A stretch of DNA of 64,000 nt, from positions 620,001-684,000 of the forward strand of contig NZ_FOVZ01000002.1 of assembly GCF_900115295.1 (NCBI RefSeq), read 5' to 3'. The stretch comes from Sphingomonas sp. OK281 (lineage in GTDB: Bacteria > Pseudomonadota > Alphaproteobacteria > Sphingomonadales > Sphingomonadaceae). Position numbers and translations under genes: made by a program. Below the pieces are notes generated by a model. That model had not been told where the DNA came from. It saw only the letters and a program-made list of their open reading frames with translations, and ran no database searches. Below, piece after piece: positions 55,184-63,300 of this stretch. The first letter of the stretch is position 1. Each line of letters begins with the position of its first letter.

Positions 55184-55289
55184 CTCCCTCTCCCCTCCGG
55201 GGAGAGGGCTGGGGTGAGGGGCTGTTCCAGGCGCAGCATTGCTTGGCTGCCCCTCACCCCGACCCTCTCCCCGGGGGGGAGAGGGAGTA
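55184..55289. repeat. Interspersed palindromic repeat, type B, copy 2
   Basis: It is nearly identical to 40581-40686 when read on the other strand: CTCCCTCTCCCCTCCGGGGA outer arms, GGGGTGAGGGGCTG inner arm and a TTCCAGGCGC-containing spacer. It lies between the ATP-grasp/alpha-E gene and its transglutaminase partner, starting within 10 bases of the transglutaminase ATG. Confidence 0.88.
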
Positions 55290-55307
55290 GGCTACGCACG
55301 CCCACCC

Positions 55308-57794
55308 TCACGCCAACGTCAGCCCACTAGTCCGCAACGGCTCAGCCCCCTGCAGGAAATACCGCCGCGCCAGCGCATCCGACACCGCGCCGAGCCGCCG
55401 CTCGATATCCCCCAGCGTCTCCGCATTCAGCTCCGCGGCGGTCGCCGTCATCACGATCGCCTGCAACCCGGTCGCTTGAGCCTGTTGCGGCTCCGCCATC
55501 TCGTCGTCGCTCAGCACCGGCAACTCCGCCAACCGCGCCGCGATCCGCTCCGCCGAAAACGCCAACGAGCGCGGATTACCCGGATCGAGCGCCACCAGAT
55601 CCATCACGGGCACGCGCGCGATACCCGTCGGATAGCGCTGCCGATAACTGATCTGGCTATCGGCCAGGTCGAGCAGCACCGACAGATCGTCCGGTGACGC
55701 CCCCGGCATCCCGAACAACCGGATCGCCCGCGCCATCGCCATCGCCCGCTCGATCCGCCGCCCGAGATCGTGAAAGCGCCAGGCCGCTGTCCGTCCCATA
55801 TGCTCCGCCGACAACCCCGCGATCGCAGCGTACCGCCGTTGCAGCGACCCCGCCCGCTCCAGCATCCCGCGATGCGTAGGGAAGGGCGCTTCGAGCAACC
55901 GCACCATGTCCGCCGACAACCGATCGCGCGAGCCCTCGCCGATCTCGCGCGCATGGCGGTTGAGCGTGAGGATCGACTGCCAGCGCTCGTCCTCCATCGC
56001 GGTCCGCGCGAGCGCGGTCAGGTCGGCACGGCGCAGCGACGGCGGATGCGGCGCGCTCCCAGCCCCAACGATCAGCCCGACCAGCTTGCCGACCGTGGTG
56101 GGCGACAAGACGGCACCCCCATCGACGTCTATCGAATTGCCGAGCATCACGCGGATTGCGCCGAGCAGCGCTTCGCCGCGCTCCAGATAGCGCCCCAGCC
56201 AGTAGAAATTGTCCGCCACCCGGCTCGGCAACGTCCCCGGATTGCGCCGCACCTGGAGCGAGTCCGCAGCGGTCAGCAACGACACCGGCGCGACCGGTTC
56301 GGCACCATAGATGCAGACGTCGGCGGACCAGATGCCTTCGCCCATGACCGCCGCCCGTGCGTCGGGATGCTCCCCGATCCGCGCGAATCCGCCGGGGAGG
56401 ACGGTCCATTCGCCGTCGCCGTTACGCGCCGCGAAGACGCGCAGGGTGAAGGGGCGGGGGACGAGCGCATCGCCGACCACGACCGGCATGGTCGAGAGCT
56501 GGACCAGTTCCTGCCCGACATAATCCTGCGGCCTGTTCGCCATGTCGGCGAGCAGACGCGCCCGCTCCTCGCCAGCAATATCGGCGCCTGCGGTCGGTGC
56601 ACGGGTCATGCCGAGCGGACGCGAGTGGAATGCCGGACCGATCAGCAAACGATCAAAATTCGCCTCGACCTGCGCGCGCGCGCCGTCCTGCCCGCACCAC
56701 CACGTCGCGATGTTGGGCAGTAGCAGGTCTTCGCCGAGCAGCGACCGTGCAAGTTGCGGCAGGAACGCCGAGAACGCCGGCGCCTCCAGCACGGCCGAGC
56801 CCGGCGCGTTCGACAGCACGACGTTGCCGGCCGCGTACGCGTCGATCAGCCCGGGCACGCCGATCTGCGAATGCGTGTCGAACGCCAGCGGATCGAGCAG
56901 CCGCGGGTCGAGCCGCCGCCACAGCGCATCGATCCGCTTGAGCCCGCCGATGGTGCGGACATAGACCTTGTCCTCGAGCGCGGCGAGATCGGCGCCCTCG
57001 ACCAGCAGCAGCCCGAGATAGCGTGCGAGATGCGCCTGCTCGGGATAGCTTGGGTTGAACCGGCCGGGGGTCAGCAGCCCGATCCGCGGGTCGGTCCGCT
57101 TGCACATCGCCGCGATCCCGGCGCGAAACGCGGCGAAGAACGGCGCGTGCCGCTGGACGTTGAGCCGATCCTGCAACCCGCCGAGCGTGCGGCTGACCGC
57201 AATGCGGTTCTCCAGCGCATACCCGGCGCCGGCGGGTGCGCGAAGGTGATCGGCGAGCACGCGCCATTCGCCGGTCGGCCCGCGGCCGAGATCGATCGCG
57301 ATGAAGTCGAGATGACGGCCACCGGGCGGGTCGAGCCCGACCATCGGCCGCAGGAAGAACGGGCTGCCGGTGACGAGCGCGGCGGGGATGTGGCCGTCGG
57401 CGACCAGCTTGCCCGCGCCGTAGAGATCGGCGATCACCGTCTCCATCAACGTCGCGCGCTGGATCACGCCGCGCTCGATGCCCGCCCATTCGCCGGCCTC
57501 GATCAGCAGCGGGACGGGGGAGACGGGCCAGGGGCGCTCATCGGGTTCGTCGGCGATGCGGAAGCCGGTGCCGATATCGACCGCATGCCGCTGGACGCGT
57601 TCGCGGATGTGGCCGAGGTCGTCCGAGGCGACCATCGCGAGCTCGGCGAACATCGCCGCCCAGGCGGGGTCTGCATCTTCGCAGAGCACGTCGGCGCCAG
57701 TGGTACGCGCGCAATAGTCGGCGATCCAACGCTCGGCATGGATCATAGCGTCGAAAAGGGGCGCGGTGTGCGTCGCCGTGTCCGCCGTGTTCAA
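55308..57794 (-). CDS. Circularly permuted ATP-grasp / alpha-E domain fusion protein
   Basis: The 828-residue protein joins two families that are often separate genes. The first half (about 40-490) is a circularly permuted type 2 ATP-grasp: RATLMETVIADLYGAGKLVA, GRFNPSYPEQAHLARYLGLL and NIATWWCGQDGARAQVEANF. The second half (about 515-810) is the alpha-E helical domain: RVADNFYWLGRYLERGEALL, SAEHMGRTAAWRFHDLGRRI. Together with a transglutaminase-like gene this makes the conserved three-activity cluster thought to ligate and process peptides. The start is TTG at 57794 with GAGG upstream, or ATG at 57746 (MIHAERW); neither is certain. Confidence 0.88.
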   Translation of the reverse strand: MNTADTATHTAPLFDAMIHAERWIADYCARTTGADVLCEDADPAWAAMFAELAMVASDDLGHIRERVQRHAVDIGTGFRIADEPDERPWPVSPVPLLIEAGEWAGIERGVIQRATLMETVIADLYGAGKLVADGHIPAALVTGSPFFLRPMVGLDPPGGRHLDFIAIDLGRGPTGEWRVLADHLRAPAGAGYALENRIAVSRTLGGLQDRLNVQRHAPFFAAFRAGIAAMCKRTDPRIGLLTPGRFNPSYPEQAHLARYLGLLLVEGADLAALEDKVYVRTIGGLKRIDALWRRLDPRLLDPLAFDTHSQIGVPGLIDAYAAGNVVLSNAPGSAVLEAPAFSAFLPQLARSLLGEDLLLPNIATWWCGQDGARAQVEANFDRLLIGPAFHSRPLGMTRAPTAGADIAGEERARLLADMANRPQDYVGQELVQLSTMPVVVGDALVPRPFTLRVFAARNGDGEWTVLPGGFARIGEHPDARAAVMGEGIWSADVCIYGAEPVAPVSLLTAADSLQVRRNPGTLPSRVADNFYWLGRYLERGEALLGAIRVMLGNSIDVDGGAVLSPTTVGKLVGLIVGAGSAPHPPSLRRADLTALARTAMEDERWQSILTLNRHAREIGEGSRDRLSADMVRLLEAPFPTHRGMLERAGSLQRRYAAIAGLSAEHMGRTAAWRFHDLGRRIERAMAMARAIRLFGMPGASPDDLSVLLDLADSQISYRQRYPTGIARVPVMDLVALDPGNPRSLAFSAERIAARLAELPVLSDDEMAEPQQAQATGLQAIVMTATAAELNAETLGDIERRLGAVSDALARRYFLQGAEPLRTSGLTLA

Positions 57795-57933
57795 TGCCTC
57801 AAGCCCCCGAATACAGGCGGCGGTGTTTCACCTTTCAACGCGGCGGTGCAACATAAATTGTCGCGGGGGCCATGCCTTACTGTTCCTCCGCGTTCGCGAG
57901 GGACCAGTAAGGGGATGAGCTGTCGCCTCCACA

Positions 57934-58044
57934 AACCACCACCCCGGCGAAGGCCGGGGCCCAATTGGGGGACGGCGATAATGGAGGGCATCGCTCCGTT
58001 ACCACCACCTTTCCAATTGGACCCCGGCCTTCGCCGGGGTGGTT
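57934..58044. repeat. Palindromic repeat between ATP-grasp/alpha-E and ligD genes
   Basis: The left arm AACCACCACCCCGGCGAAGG pairs with the right arm ending CTTCGCCGGGGTGGTT, with inner CCAATTGG segments on both sides. It lies in the 276-bp gap between the ligD stop (58071) and the next gene start (57794); the gap also holds CCTCCGCGTTCGCGAGG near 57890. Confidence 0.82.
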
Positions 58045-58070
58045 GTGAACTGGGGCAGGAGGGGCAAGGC

Positions 58071-60590
58071 TCACAAATCCGGCAGCACCTGATCCGCCAC
58101 ACCCCACCCCGCCAGCGCTCGCGCCCCGGCCCGCGCGATCAACTCGGCCCCATCCTTCACACCCCATCTCGCGGCCGTCTCGATATCCCGCAACTCAGTC
58201 CACGACACCGGCGCCGCCACTGGCGCGCCCGCCCGAGCCCGCGTCGAATACGGCATCACCGCGGTTGCCCCACGCTGGTTCCGCAGCCAGTCGATGAAGA
58301 TCCGCCCCTTCCGCTTCGCCTTAGCCATCGTCGCAACGAAGCGCTCGGGTTCCGCCCCCGCTATCGCCCGCGCGAAGCGATCCGCGAAGTCCTTCACCGC
58401 AGGCCATTCCGCGTCCGGCGTCAGCGGCACGACCACGTGCACGCCCTTGCCGCCCGAGAGCATCGGGAAGCTAACCAGCCCCAGTTCCGCCAACTGGTTC
58501 TTCAGATGCTCCGCCGCCTTCTTCGTGTCGCCGAAATCGAGCCCCTCGTCGGGATCGAGATCGAACACGAGCCGGTCCGGCTTTTCCAAGGCCGCATTCG
58601 ACGACCCCCAGCCGTGGAACTCGATCGTCCCCATCTGCACGCACGCGACCAGCCCGTCCGCATCGTCGACATACAGATAGTCCTCGGTCGAGCCGTCCTT
58701 CTCGCGGATCGGCACTTTGTGCACCGCGTCGCCGAAGCTCCCAGCATCGTGTTTCTGGAAGAAGCAGGCACGTGATCGACCCTGTGGACACCGCACGAGG
58801 CTGATCGGACGGTTGCCCGCGACCGGCAGCATGATCCCCGAGACCGCGACGTAATAGTCCGCGAGATCGCCCTTGGTGACGTCCGACTGGTCGAAGATCA
58901 CGCGGTCGCGGCTGCTGACCTTGATGCTCGTCGCGGGCGCGGCGTCCGGCAGCGGCGCGGGCGTTTCGGCGACGACGTCCTTCGCCGCCTTGTCCTCGCG
59001 CAGGCCGATGAAGCTCGAATGGCGGAGCACGCCGTCTGGCGTGATCTCGGCAAAGGCGACCTCCGCAACCAGCTTCGGCGTCACCCACTTCGCGCCGCGG
59101 ACCGCCGCCTTGGGCGCCTCGACCGTCGGCGTCTTGCGATCGAGCGCATCGAGCTTGTCGCGAATTTCGTCCATCAACGCCTGGTCGAACCCGGTGCCGA
59201 CCTTCCCCGCGTAGCGATAGCCTTTGCCCTCGCGCACGCCCAGCAACAGCGACTTGAACCCCCGCTTCTTGTCGGAGGGCAGCCAGCCGACGATCACGAA
59301 CTCCTGGCGGTGCGTACATTTGACCTTGAGCCACGCCTTGGTCCGCTTGCCGGCATATGGCGCGTCGGCGCGTTTCGAGACGATGCCTTCGAGGCCTTCG
59401 CGGCACATCGTTTCGAACAATTGCTCGCCCGCGCCGATGACGTGGTCGGAATAGCGGAGGCGGTCCTCGTCCTCGGGAATCAGCGGTTGCAGTCGCGCCT
59501 TGCGGTCGAGGTTGGAGAGGCCGGTCAGGTCTTCGCCGTCGAGTGCGAGCAGGTCGAACGCGAACAGCGTCATGTCGCCGCCCGCTGAGATCGCGTCCTT
59601 CAGCGTCGAGAAATCGGGGTGGCCGTCCTTGAACGCGACGATCTCGCCGTCGATCAGCGCGGATTTTACGGGGAGTTTCGCGGCGGCGTCGGCGATCGCG
59701 GCGAATTTGTCGGTCCAGTCGAGGCCGGTGCGGGTGAAGACCTTGGCCTTGCCATTAGCGACGGAAATCAGCGCGCGGTAGCCGTCGTATTTGACTTCGT
59801 GGAGCCAAGCGGAGCCGGTGGGGACGGCGTCGACCAGCGTGCAGAGTTGGAGGTCCTGAAATTCCTCCCCGGCACGGGGAGGGGGACCGCCGCGACCTTT
59901 CGCGGTGGTGGAGGGGGGCTTGCCGCTGGCGAGACTTTTGCGGCTGGCAGTGCTCTTGCGGCCCGCCCCCTCCACCAGCTTCGCTGGTCCCCCCCCCCGT
60001 GCCGGGGAGGATTTGCCCTTTTCGATCTCGACCATCGTGCGGCCGGTCGTGACGCTGGTCAGCGCTTCCTCGACGAGCGTGTCGGTGCCGCCGACCGCGG
60101 CGTCGTCGATCTTGCGGAGGAGCCAGTTCTCGCGTTTCTCCTTTGCGCGCGGTTTGAGGCGGATGAGCAGCCATTCGCCCTTCATCCGTTCGCCATCGAG
60201 GACGAAGTGGAGGTGGCCCTTGTCGAGATCCTTCGCCGACTTGCCCTTGATCGGTGACCACGTCCCGCGGTCCCACAGCATCACCGTGCCGCCGCCATAT
60301 TCGCCCGCGGGGATGGTGCCTTCGAAGGTGGCGTAGCTGAGCGGGTGGTCCTCGGTGCGGACGGCGAGGCGCTTCTCGTTGGGGTCGAGGCTGGGGCCGC
60401 GGGTGACGGCCCAGCTTTTGAGGACGCCGTCGATCTCAAGGCGGAAGTCCCAATGGAGGCGGGTGGCGTCGTGCTTCTGGACCATGAAGCTGTTGCCGTT
60501 GCCGGGGGCCAGCGTGCCGGCGGGTTCGGCGGTTTTGGTGAAGTTCCGCTTGGCATTGTAGAGCGCGAGGGGATCCGGGGGCGTGGCCAT
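58071..60590 (-). CDS. ligD: DNA ligase D (3'-phosphoesterase, ligase and polymerase domains)
   Basis: The 839-residue end-joining enzyme has a 3'-phosphoesterase domain (about 10-170; FMVQKHDATRLHWDFRLEID). The ATP-dependent ligase domain (about 245-540) has the adenylated lysine 267 in LHEVKYDGYRALI and later ERGLEGIVSKRADAPY-type EGIVSKRADAPYAGKR. The primase-like polymerase domain (about 560-835) contains LVFDLDPDEGLDF and LSGGKGVHVVVPL. With Ku it performs non-homologous end joining. Residues about 194-244, between the first two domains, are encoded by an in-frame palindromic element. ATG 60590 is used; ku lies upstream on the same strand across two palindromic repeats. Confidence 0.95.
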   Translation of the reverse strand: MATPPDPLALYNAKRNFTKTAEPAGTLAPGNGNSFMVQKHDATRLHWDFRLEIDGVLKSWAVTRGPSLDPNEKRLAVRTEDHPLSYATFEGTIPAGEYGGGTVMLWDRGTWSPIKGKSAKDLDKGHLHFVLDGERMKGEWLLIRLKPRAKEKRENWLLRKIDDAAVGGTDTLVEEALTSVTTGRTMVEIEKGKSSPARGGGPAKLVEGAGRKSTASRKSLASGKPPSTTAKGRGGPPPRAGEEFQDLQLCTLVDAVPTGSAWLHEVKYDGYRALISVANGKAKVFTRTGLDWTDKFAAIADAAAKLPVKSALIDGEIVAFKDGHPDFSTLKDAISAGGDMTLFAFDLLALDGEDLTGLSNLDRKARLQPLIPEDEDRLRYSDHVIGAGEQLFETMCREGLEGIVSKRADAPYAGKRTKAWLKVKCTHRQEFVIVGWLPSDKKRGFKSLLLGVREGKGYRYAGKVGTGFDQALMDEIRDKLDALDRKTPTVEAPKAAVRGAKWVTPKLVAEVAFAEITPDGVLRHSSFIGLREDKAAKDVVAETPAPLPDAAPATSIKVSSRDRVIFDQSDVTKGDLADYYVAVSGIMLPVAGNRPISLVRCPQGRSRACFFQKHDAGSFGDAVHKVPIREKDGSTEDYLYVDDADGLVACVQMGTIEFHGWGSSNAALEKPDRLVFDLDPDEGLDFGDTKKAAEHLKNQLAELGLVSFPMLSGGKGVHVVVPLTPDAEWPAVKDFADRFARAIAGAEPERFVATMAKAKRKGRIFIDWLRNQRGATAVMPYSTRARAGAPVAAPVSWTELRDIETAARWGVKDGAELIARAGARALAGWGVADQVLPDL
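59861..60013. repeat. Palindromic element inserted in frame within ligD
   Basis: ATTCCTCCCCGGCACGGGGA at the left pairs with CCCGTGCCGGGGAGGAT at the right, with inner GGTGGAGGGGGC/GCCCCCTCCACC arms. It has the same inverted, GC-rich design as the intergenic repeats, but lies wholly inside the coding frame and is translated as residues about 194-244 (SSPARGGGPAKLVEGAG at one end, GRGGPPPRAGEEF at the other). Confidence 0.85.
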
Positions 60591-60608
60591 CAAGAGCGTC
60601 CCGTCTTC

Positions 60609-60690
60609 GTCATCCCGGCGAAAGCCCGGACCTCGCGCGGCAGGGGCGCGGTCTGCAATGGGGAGATCCCAGCTTTCGCTGGGATGACGG
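60609..60690. repeat. Palindromic repeat in the ku-ligD gap (first of two)
   Basis: GTCATCCCGGCGAAAGCCCG at the left and AGCTTTCGCTGGGATGAC at the right are inverted, sharing the GTCATCCCGGCG end with the repeat at 44437-44527. Confidence 0.8.
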
Positions 60691-60715
60691 GGCAGGGGGT
60701 GGCAACCTCAACAAG

Positions 60716-60772
60716 TTTGTTCTCCCGCGAAGGCGGGAGCCCAGTCTGGGTCCCCGCCTTCGCGGGGAAACA
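60716..60772. repeat. Palindromic repeat in the ku-ligD gap (second of two)
   Basis: TTTGTTCTCCCGCGAAGGCG at the left is paired with CCCCGCCTTCGCGGGGAAACA at the right, with GCCCAGTCTGGGT in the middle. The left part matches the repeat at 22651-22728. Confidence 0.8.
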
Positions 60773-60782
60773 AGGAGAAGCG

Positions 60783-61664
60783 TTACGCACGTTTCTTCGC
60801 GGGCGTTTTCGCCGCCGTCTTTGCCGGTGCCCGCTTGGCGGGGGCCTTCTTCGCGGGTGCCTTCTCCGCGGCACCACCGCTCTTCTCCATCGACTTCTTC
60901 AACGCCGCCATCAAATCGACCACGTTCGACCCCGTCTTCGCACCCGTATCCTTGTCTTCGATGATCTTCTTCCCGTTCGACTTGCGCTTGCGCTCGATCA
61001 GGTCCTTCAGCGCATCGACATAGCGATCGTGGAACTCCTGCGGGTGGAAATCGCCGCTCCGCTTCCCGATCAGCGCCTCGGCCAGTTCCAGCAATTCCTC
61101 CGAAGGCTTGTCGTCGGGAATATCCCGGAAATAGCCCTGCGCCTTGTGCACCTCGTCGGCATAACGCAGCGTCTCCAGCACCATCCCGCGCCCGCACGGT
61201 TTCAGGCTCACCACGTATTCCCGCCCGCGCATGGCCAGTTGCCCAAGCCCGACTTTCTTCGTGCGCTTCAACGCCTCGCGCAGAACTATGAACGCCTCCT
61301 CCGCGAGGTCATCCGCGGGCACCACGAAATACGGCTTCTCGTAATAAAGCACGTCGATCTCGCTCGCATCGACGAACTGCGTTAGCTCCAGCGTCTTCTT
61401 CGACTCGAGCTTCACCGCGTCGATCTCGTCCTGCTCCAGCAGGACATATTCGCCCTTCGAGACCTCGTATCCCTTCATGATCTCGTCGGCATCGACCGGC
61501 CCCACCCCAGTGACGACCTTGTCGTAATGGATCGGCTGGCCCGAAGGCTCGTGGATCTGCTTGAACGACACCGCCGCGCCGGATTTCGTCGCGGAATATA
61601 TCTCGACCGGGATCGAGACGAGGGCGAGACGGATCTGCCCCTGCCAATACGCGCGCGCTGCCAC
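60783..61664 (-). CDS. ku: Ku homodimeric end-binding protein
   Basis: The 293-residue bacterial Ku begins ARAYWQGQIRLALVSIPVEI and contains the Ku core beta-barrel with RGREYVVSLKPCGRGMVLET and DEVHKAQGYF. A long Lys/Ala/Pro tail follows (KAPAKKAPAKRAPAKTAAKT), a basic extension found in some bacterial Ku proteins that helps DNA binding. It binds double-strand ends and recruits LigD, whose gene follows 192 bp downstream on the same strand. The start is GTG at 61664. It diverges from pdxH. Confidence 0.95.
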   Translation of the reverse strand: MAARAYWQGQIRLALVSIPVEIYSATKSGAAVSFKQIHEPSGQPIHYDKVVTGVGPVDADEIMKGYEVSKGEYVLLEQDEIDAVKLESKKTLELTQFVDASEIDVLYYEKPYFVVPADDLAEEAFIVLREALKRTKKVGLGQLAMRGREYVVSLKPCGRGMVLETLRYADEVHKAQGYFRDIPDDKPSEELLELAEALIGKRSGDFHPQEFHDRYVDALKDLIERKRKSNGKKIIEDKDTGAKTGSNVVDLMAALKKSMEKSGGAAEKAPAKKAPAKRAPAKTAAKTPAKKRA

Positions 61665-61777
61665 CCTGCATGTTCCTTCGTTGCGGAAACGATTCGATTA
61701 TCCGTCAATCGTCGGCGGGGCAGAGTCGTTCCCTCCCAATGGTTTCGCTCGGGCCGAAGTTTCGCTATGGCGCAGCC

Positions 61778-62356
61778 ATGTCCGAAGATCCGATCGCGCT
61801 GTTCGACGCCTGGTACGCCGAGGCGCGCAAAACAGAAATCAACGACTCCAACGCGGTAGCGCTTGCCACTGCGGATGCGGAGGGCCGTCCGTCGGTGCGG
61901 ATGGTGCTGCTGAAAGGCCATGGCCCGGACGGTTTCGTGATCTACACCAATCGCGAAAGCCGCAAGGCCGGCGACCTCGCGGTGAACCGCTACGCCGCGC
62001 TGCTCTTCCACTGGAAGTCGCTGCGTCGGCAGGTCCGGATCGAGGGCAGCGTGACCCTGGTCAGGGACGCCGAGTCGGACGCCTATTTCGCATCGCGCGG
62101 TCGTGATTCGCAGTTGGGCGCCTGGGCGTCGGACCAGTCGCGCCCGCTGGATTCGCGCGAGACGTTCGAGCACCGTTTCGCCGAAATGCAGGCGCGGTTC
62201 GAGGGTGGCGACGTGCCGCGCCCGCCGCATTGGGGTGGTTACCGGATCGCCCCCGACCGCATCGAACTGTGGCAGGACCGCGCGCATCGGCTCCACGAAC
62301 GGCGGCTGTTCGTGCGCGAAGACGGCAACTGGAACGAAGGGTTGCTCTTCCCATGA
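61778..62356 (+). CDS. pdxH: Pyridoxamine 5'-phosphate oxidase
   Basis: The 192-residue FMN enzyme makes pyridoxal 5'-phosphate. Visible are NAVALATADAEGRPSVRMVL, VIYTNRESRKAGDLAVNRYA, the FHWKSLRRQVRIEGSVTLV strand and the conserved C-terminal WGGYRIAPDRIELWQDRAHR with RLHERRLFVR and NWNEGLLFP. ATG 61778 (MSEDPIALFDAWY) gives the usual family N-terminus; the ATG at 61739 is an alternative. The stop overlaps the next start by four bases. Confidence 0.95.
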   Translation: MSEDPIALFDAWYAEARKTEINDSNAVALATADAEGRPSVRMVLLKGHGPDGFVIYTNRESRKAGDLAVNRYAALLFHWKSLRRQVRIEGSVTLVRDAESDAYFASRGRDSQLGAWASDQSRPLDSRETFEHRFAEMQARFEGGDVPRPPHWGGYRIAPDRIELWQDRAHRLHERRLFVREDGNWNEGLLFP

Positions 62357-63300
62357 CGCAGGACGAACGCCGCAAGGTCATACCTCTCGCAACCCGCGCG
62401 GCGCTCGCCAGCGTCGCGATGGCGTGTTTCCTGCTGCTGCTGAAGGGCTTTGCGGCATGGTCGACGGGTTCGGTGGCGATGCTTGGCTCGCTCGCCGATA
62501 CCGCGCTCGACCTGCTCGCGTCGCTGGTCACGCTGTACGGCGTTCGGCTAGCGGCGACTCCGGCGGATCACGACCACCGCTTCGGCCACGGCAAGGCGGA
62601 GGCGCTCGCCGCGCTGTTCCAGGTCATGCTGATAACCGCCTCGGCGGTCGGCATCGCCTGGCGCGCGATCCTCGCGTTCGGCGATCCGCAGCCGACGACC
62701 GGCGCCGATTTCGGCATCGGCGTGTCGGTGATCGCGATTGCGGCGACGGTGTTCCTGCTCGGCTATCAGCGCAAGATCATCCGCCAGACGGGCTCGGTCG
62801 CGATCCTGGCGGACAACGTGCACTACCAGTCGGACGTGCTGCTCAACGGCTCGGTGATCGTCGCGCTGGTGCTCGATCAATATGTCGGGTGGAGCGGGGC
62901 GGATCCGATCTTCGGCATCGTCATCGCGCTGTGGCTCGCCTGGGGTGCGTTCCAGGCGTCGTCGAACGCGATCGACCAGTTGATGGACAAGGAATGGCCC
63001 GAGGATTTCCGCGCACAATTCCTCGACGTCGCCGCGCGCCAGCCCGGCATTCGCGGCATCCACGATTTCCGGACGCGCCGTTCGGGCAGCCACGATTTCG
63101 CGCAGTTCCACATGGAGGTCGCGCGCGACCTGACCGTGGAGCACGCACACGACATCGTCGAGGCGGTCGAGCGTAACCTGCGCACCGCGTTCCCCAAGGT
63201 CGAGGTGCTGATCCATCTCGATCCCGAGGGGCATGTCGACACCGACAATCCGTTAGTAGAAGCGGACGTGACGCCGCATTGGTTCGGGAAACGCATATGA
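62353..63300 (+). CDS. Cation diffusion facilitator (FieF-like) transporter
   Basis: The 315-residue inner-membrane protein has six membrane helices and the CDF metal-site motifs SLADTALDLLAS (helix II, DxxxD) and HDHRFGHGKAEALAAL. A second pair is in NVHYQSDVLLNGSV (helix V). The C-terminal cytoplasmic domain (HDFRTRRSGSHDFAQFHMEV, then VEVLIHLDPEG) matches ferrous-iron/zinc efflux FieF proteins. It exports divalent metals by proton antiport; the preferred metal is not determined. It overlaps pdxH and the following PhzF-like gene by four bases each. Confidence 0.92.
   Translation: MTQDERRKVIPLATRAALASVAMACFLLLLKGFAAWSTGSVAMLGSLADTALDLLASLVTLYGVRLAATPADHDHRFGHGKAEALAALFQVMLITASAVGIAWRAILAFGDPQPTTGADFGIGVSVIAIAATVFLLGYQRKIIRQTGSVAILADNVHYQSDVLLNGSVIVALVLDQYVGWSGADPIFGIVIALWLAWGAFQASSNAIDQLMDKEWPEDFRAQFLDVAARQPGIRGIHDFRTRRSGSHDFAQFHMEVARDLTVEHAHDIVEAVERNLRTAFPKVEVLIHLDPEGHVDTDNPLVEADVTPHWFGKRI

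Noticed and set aside
56754..58775. A 673-codon plus-strand frame spanning the ATP-grasp/alpha-E gene, a repeat and part of ligD
   Set aside because: It crosses two opposite-strand genes and a palindromic repeat and has no coherent protein features.
40581..60772. Spaced GC-rich repeats considered as a CRISPR array
   Set aside because: The copies are kilobases apart, palindromic and variable in spacing; no regular spacers or cas genes are present.
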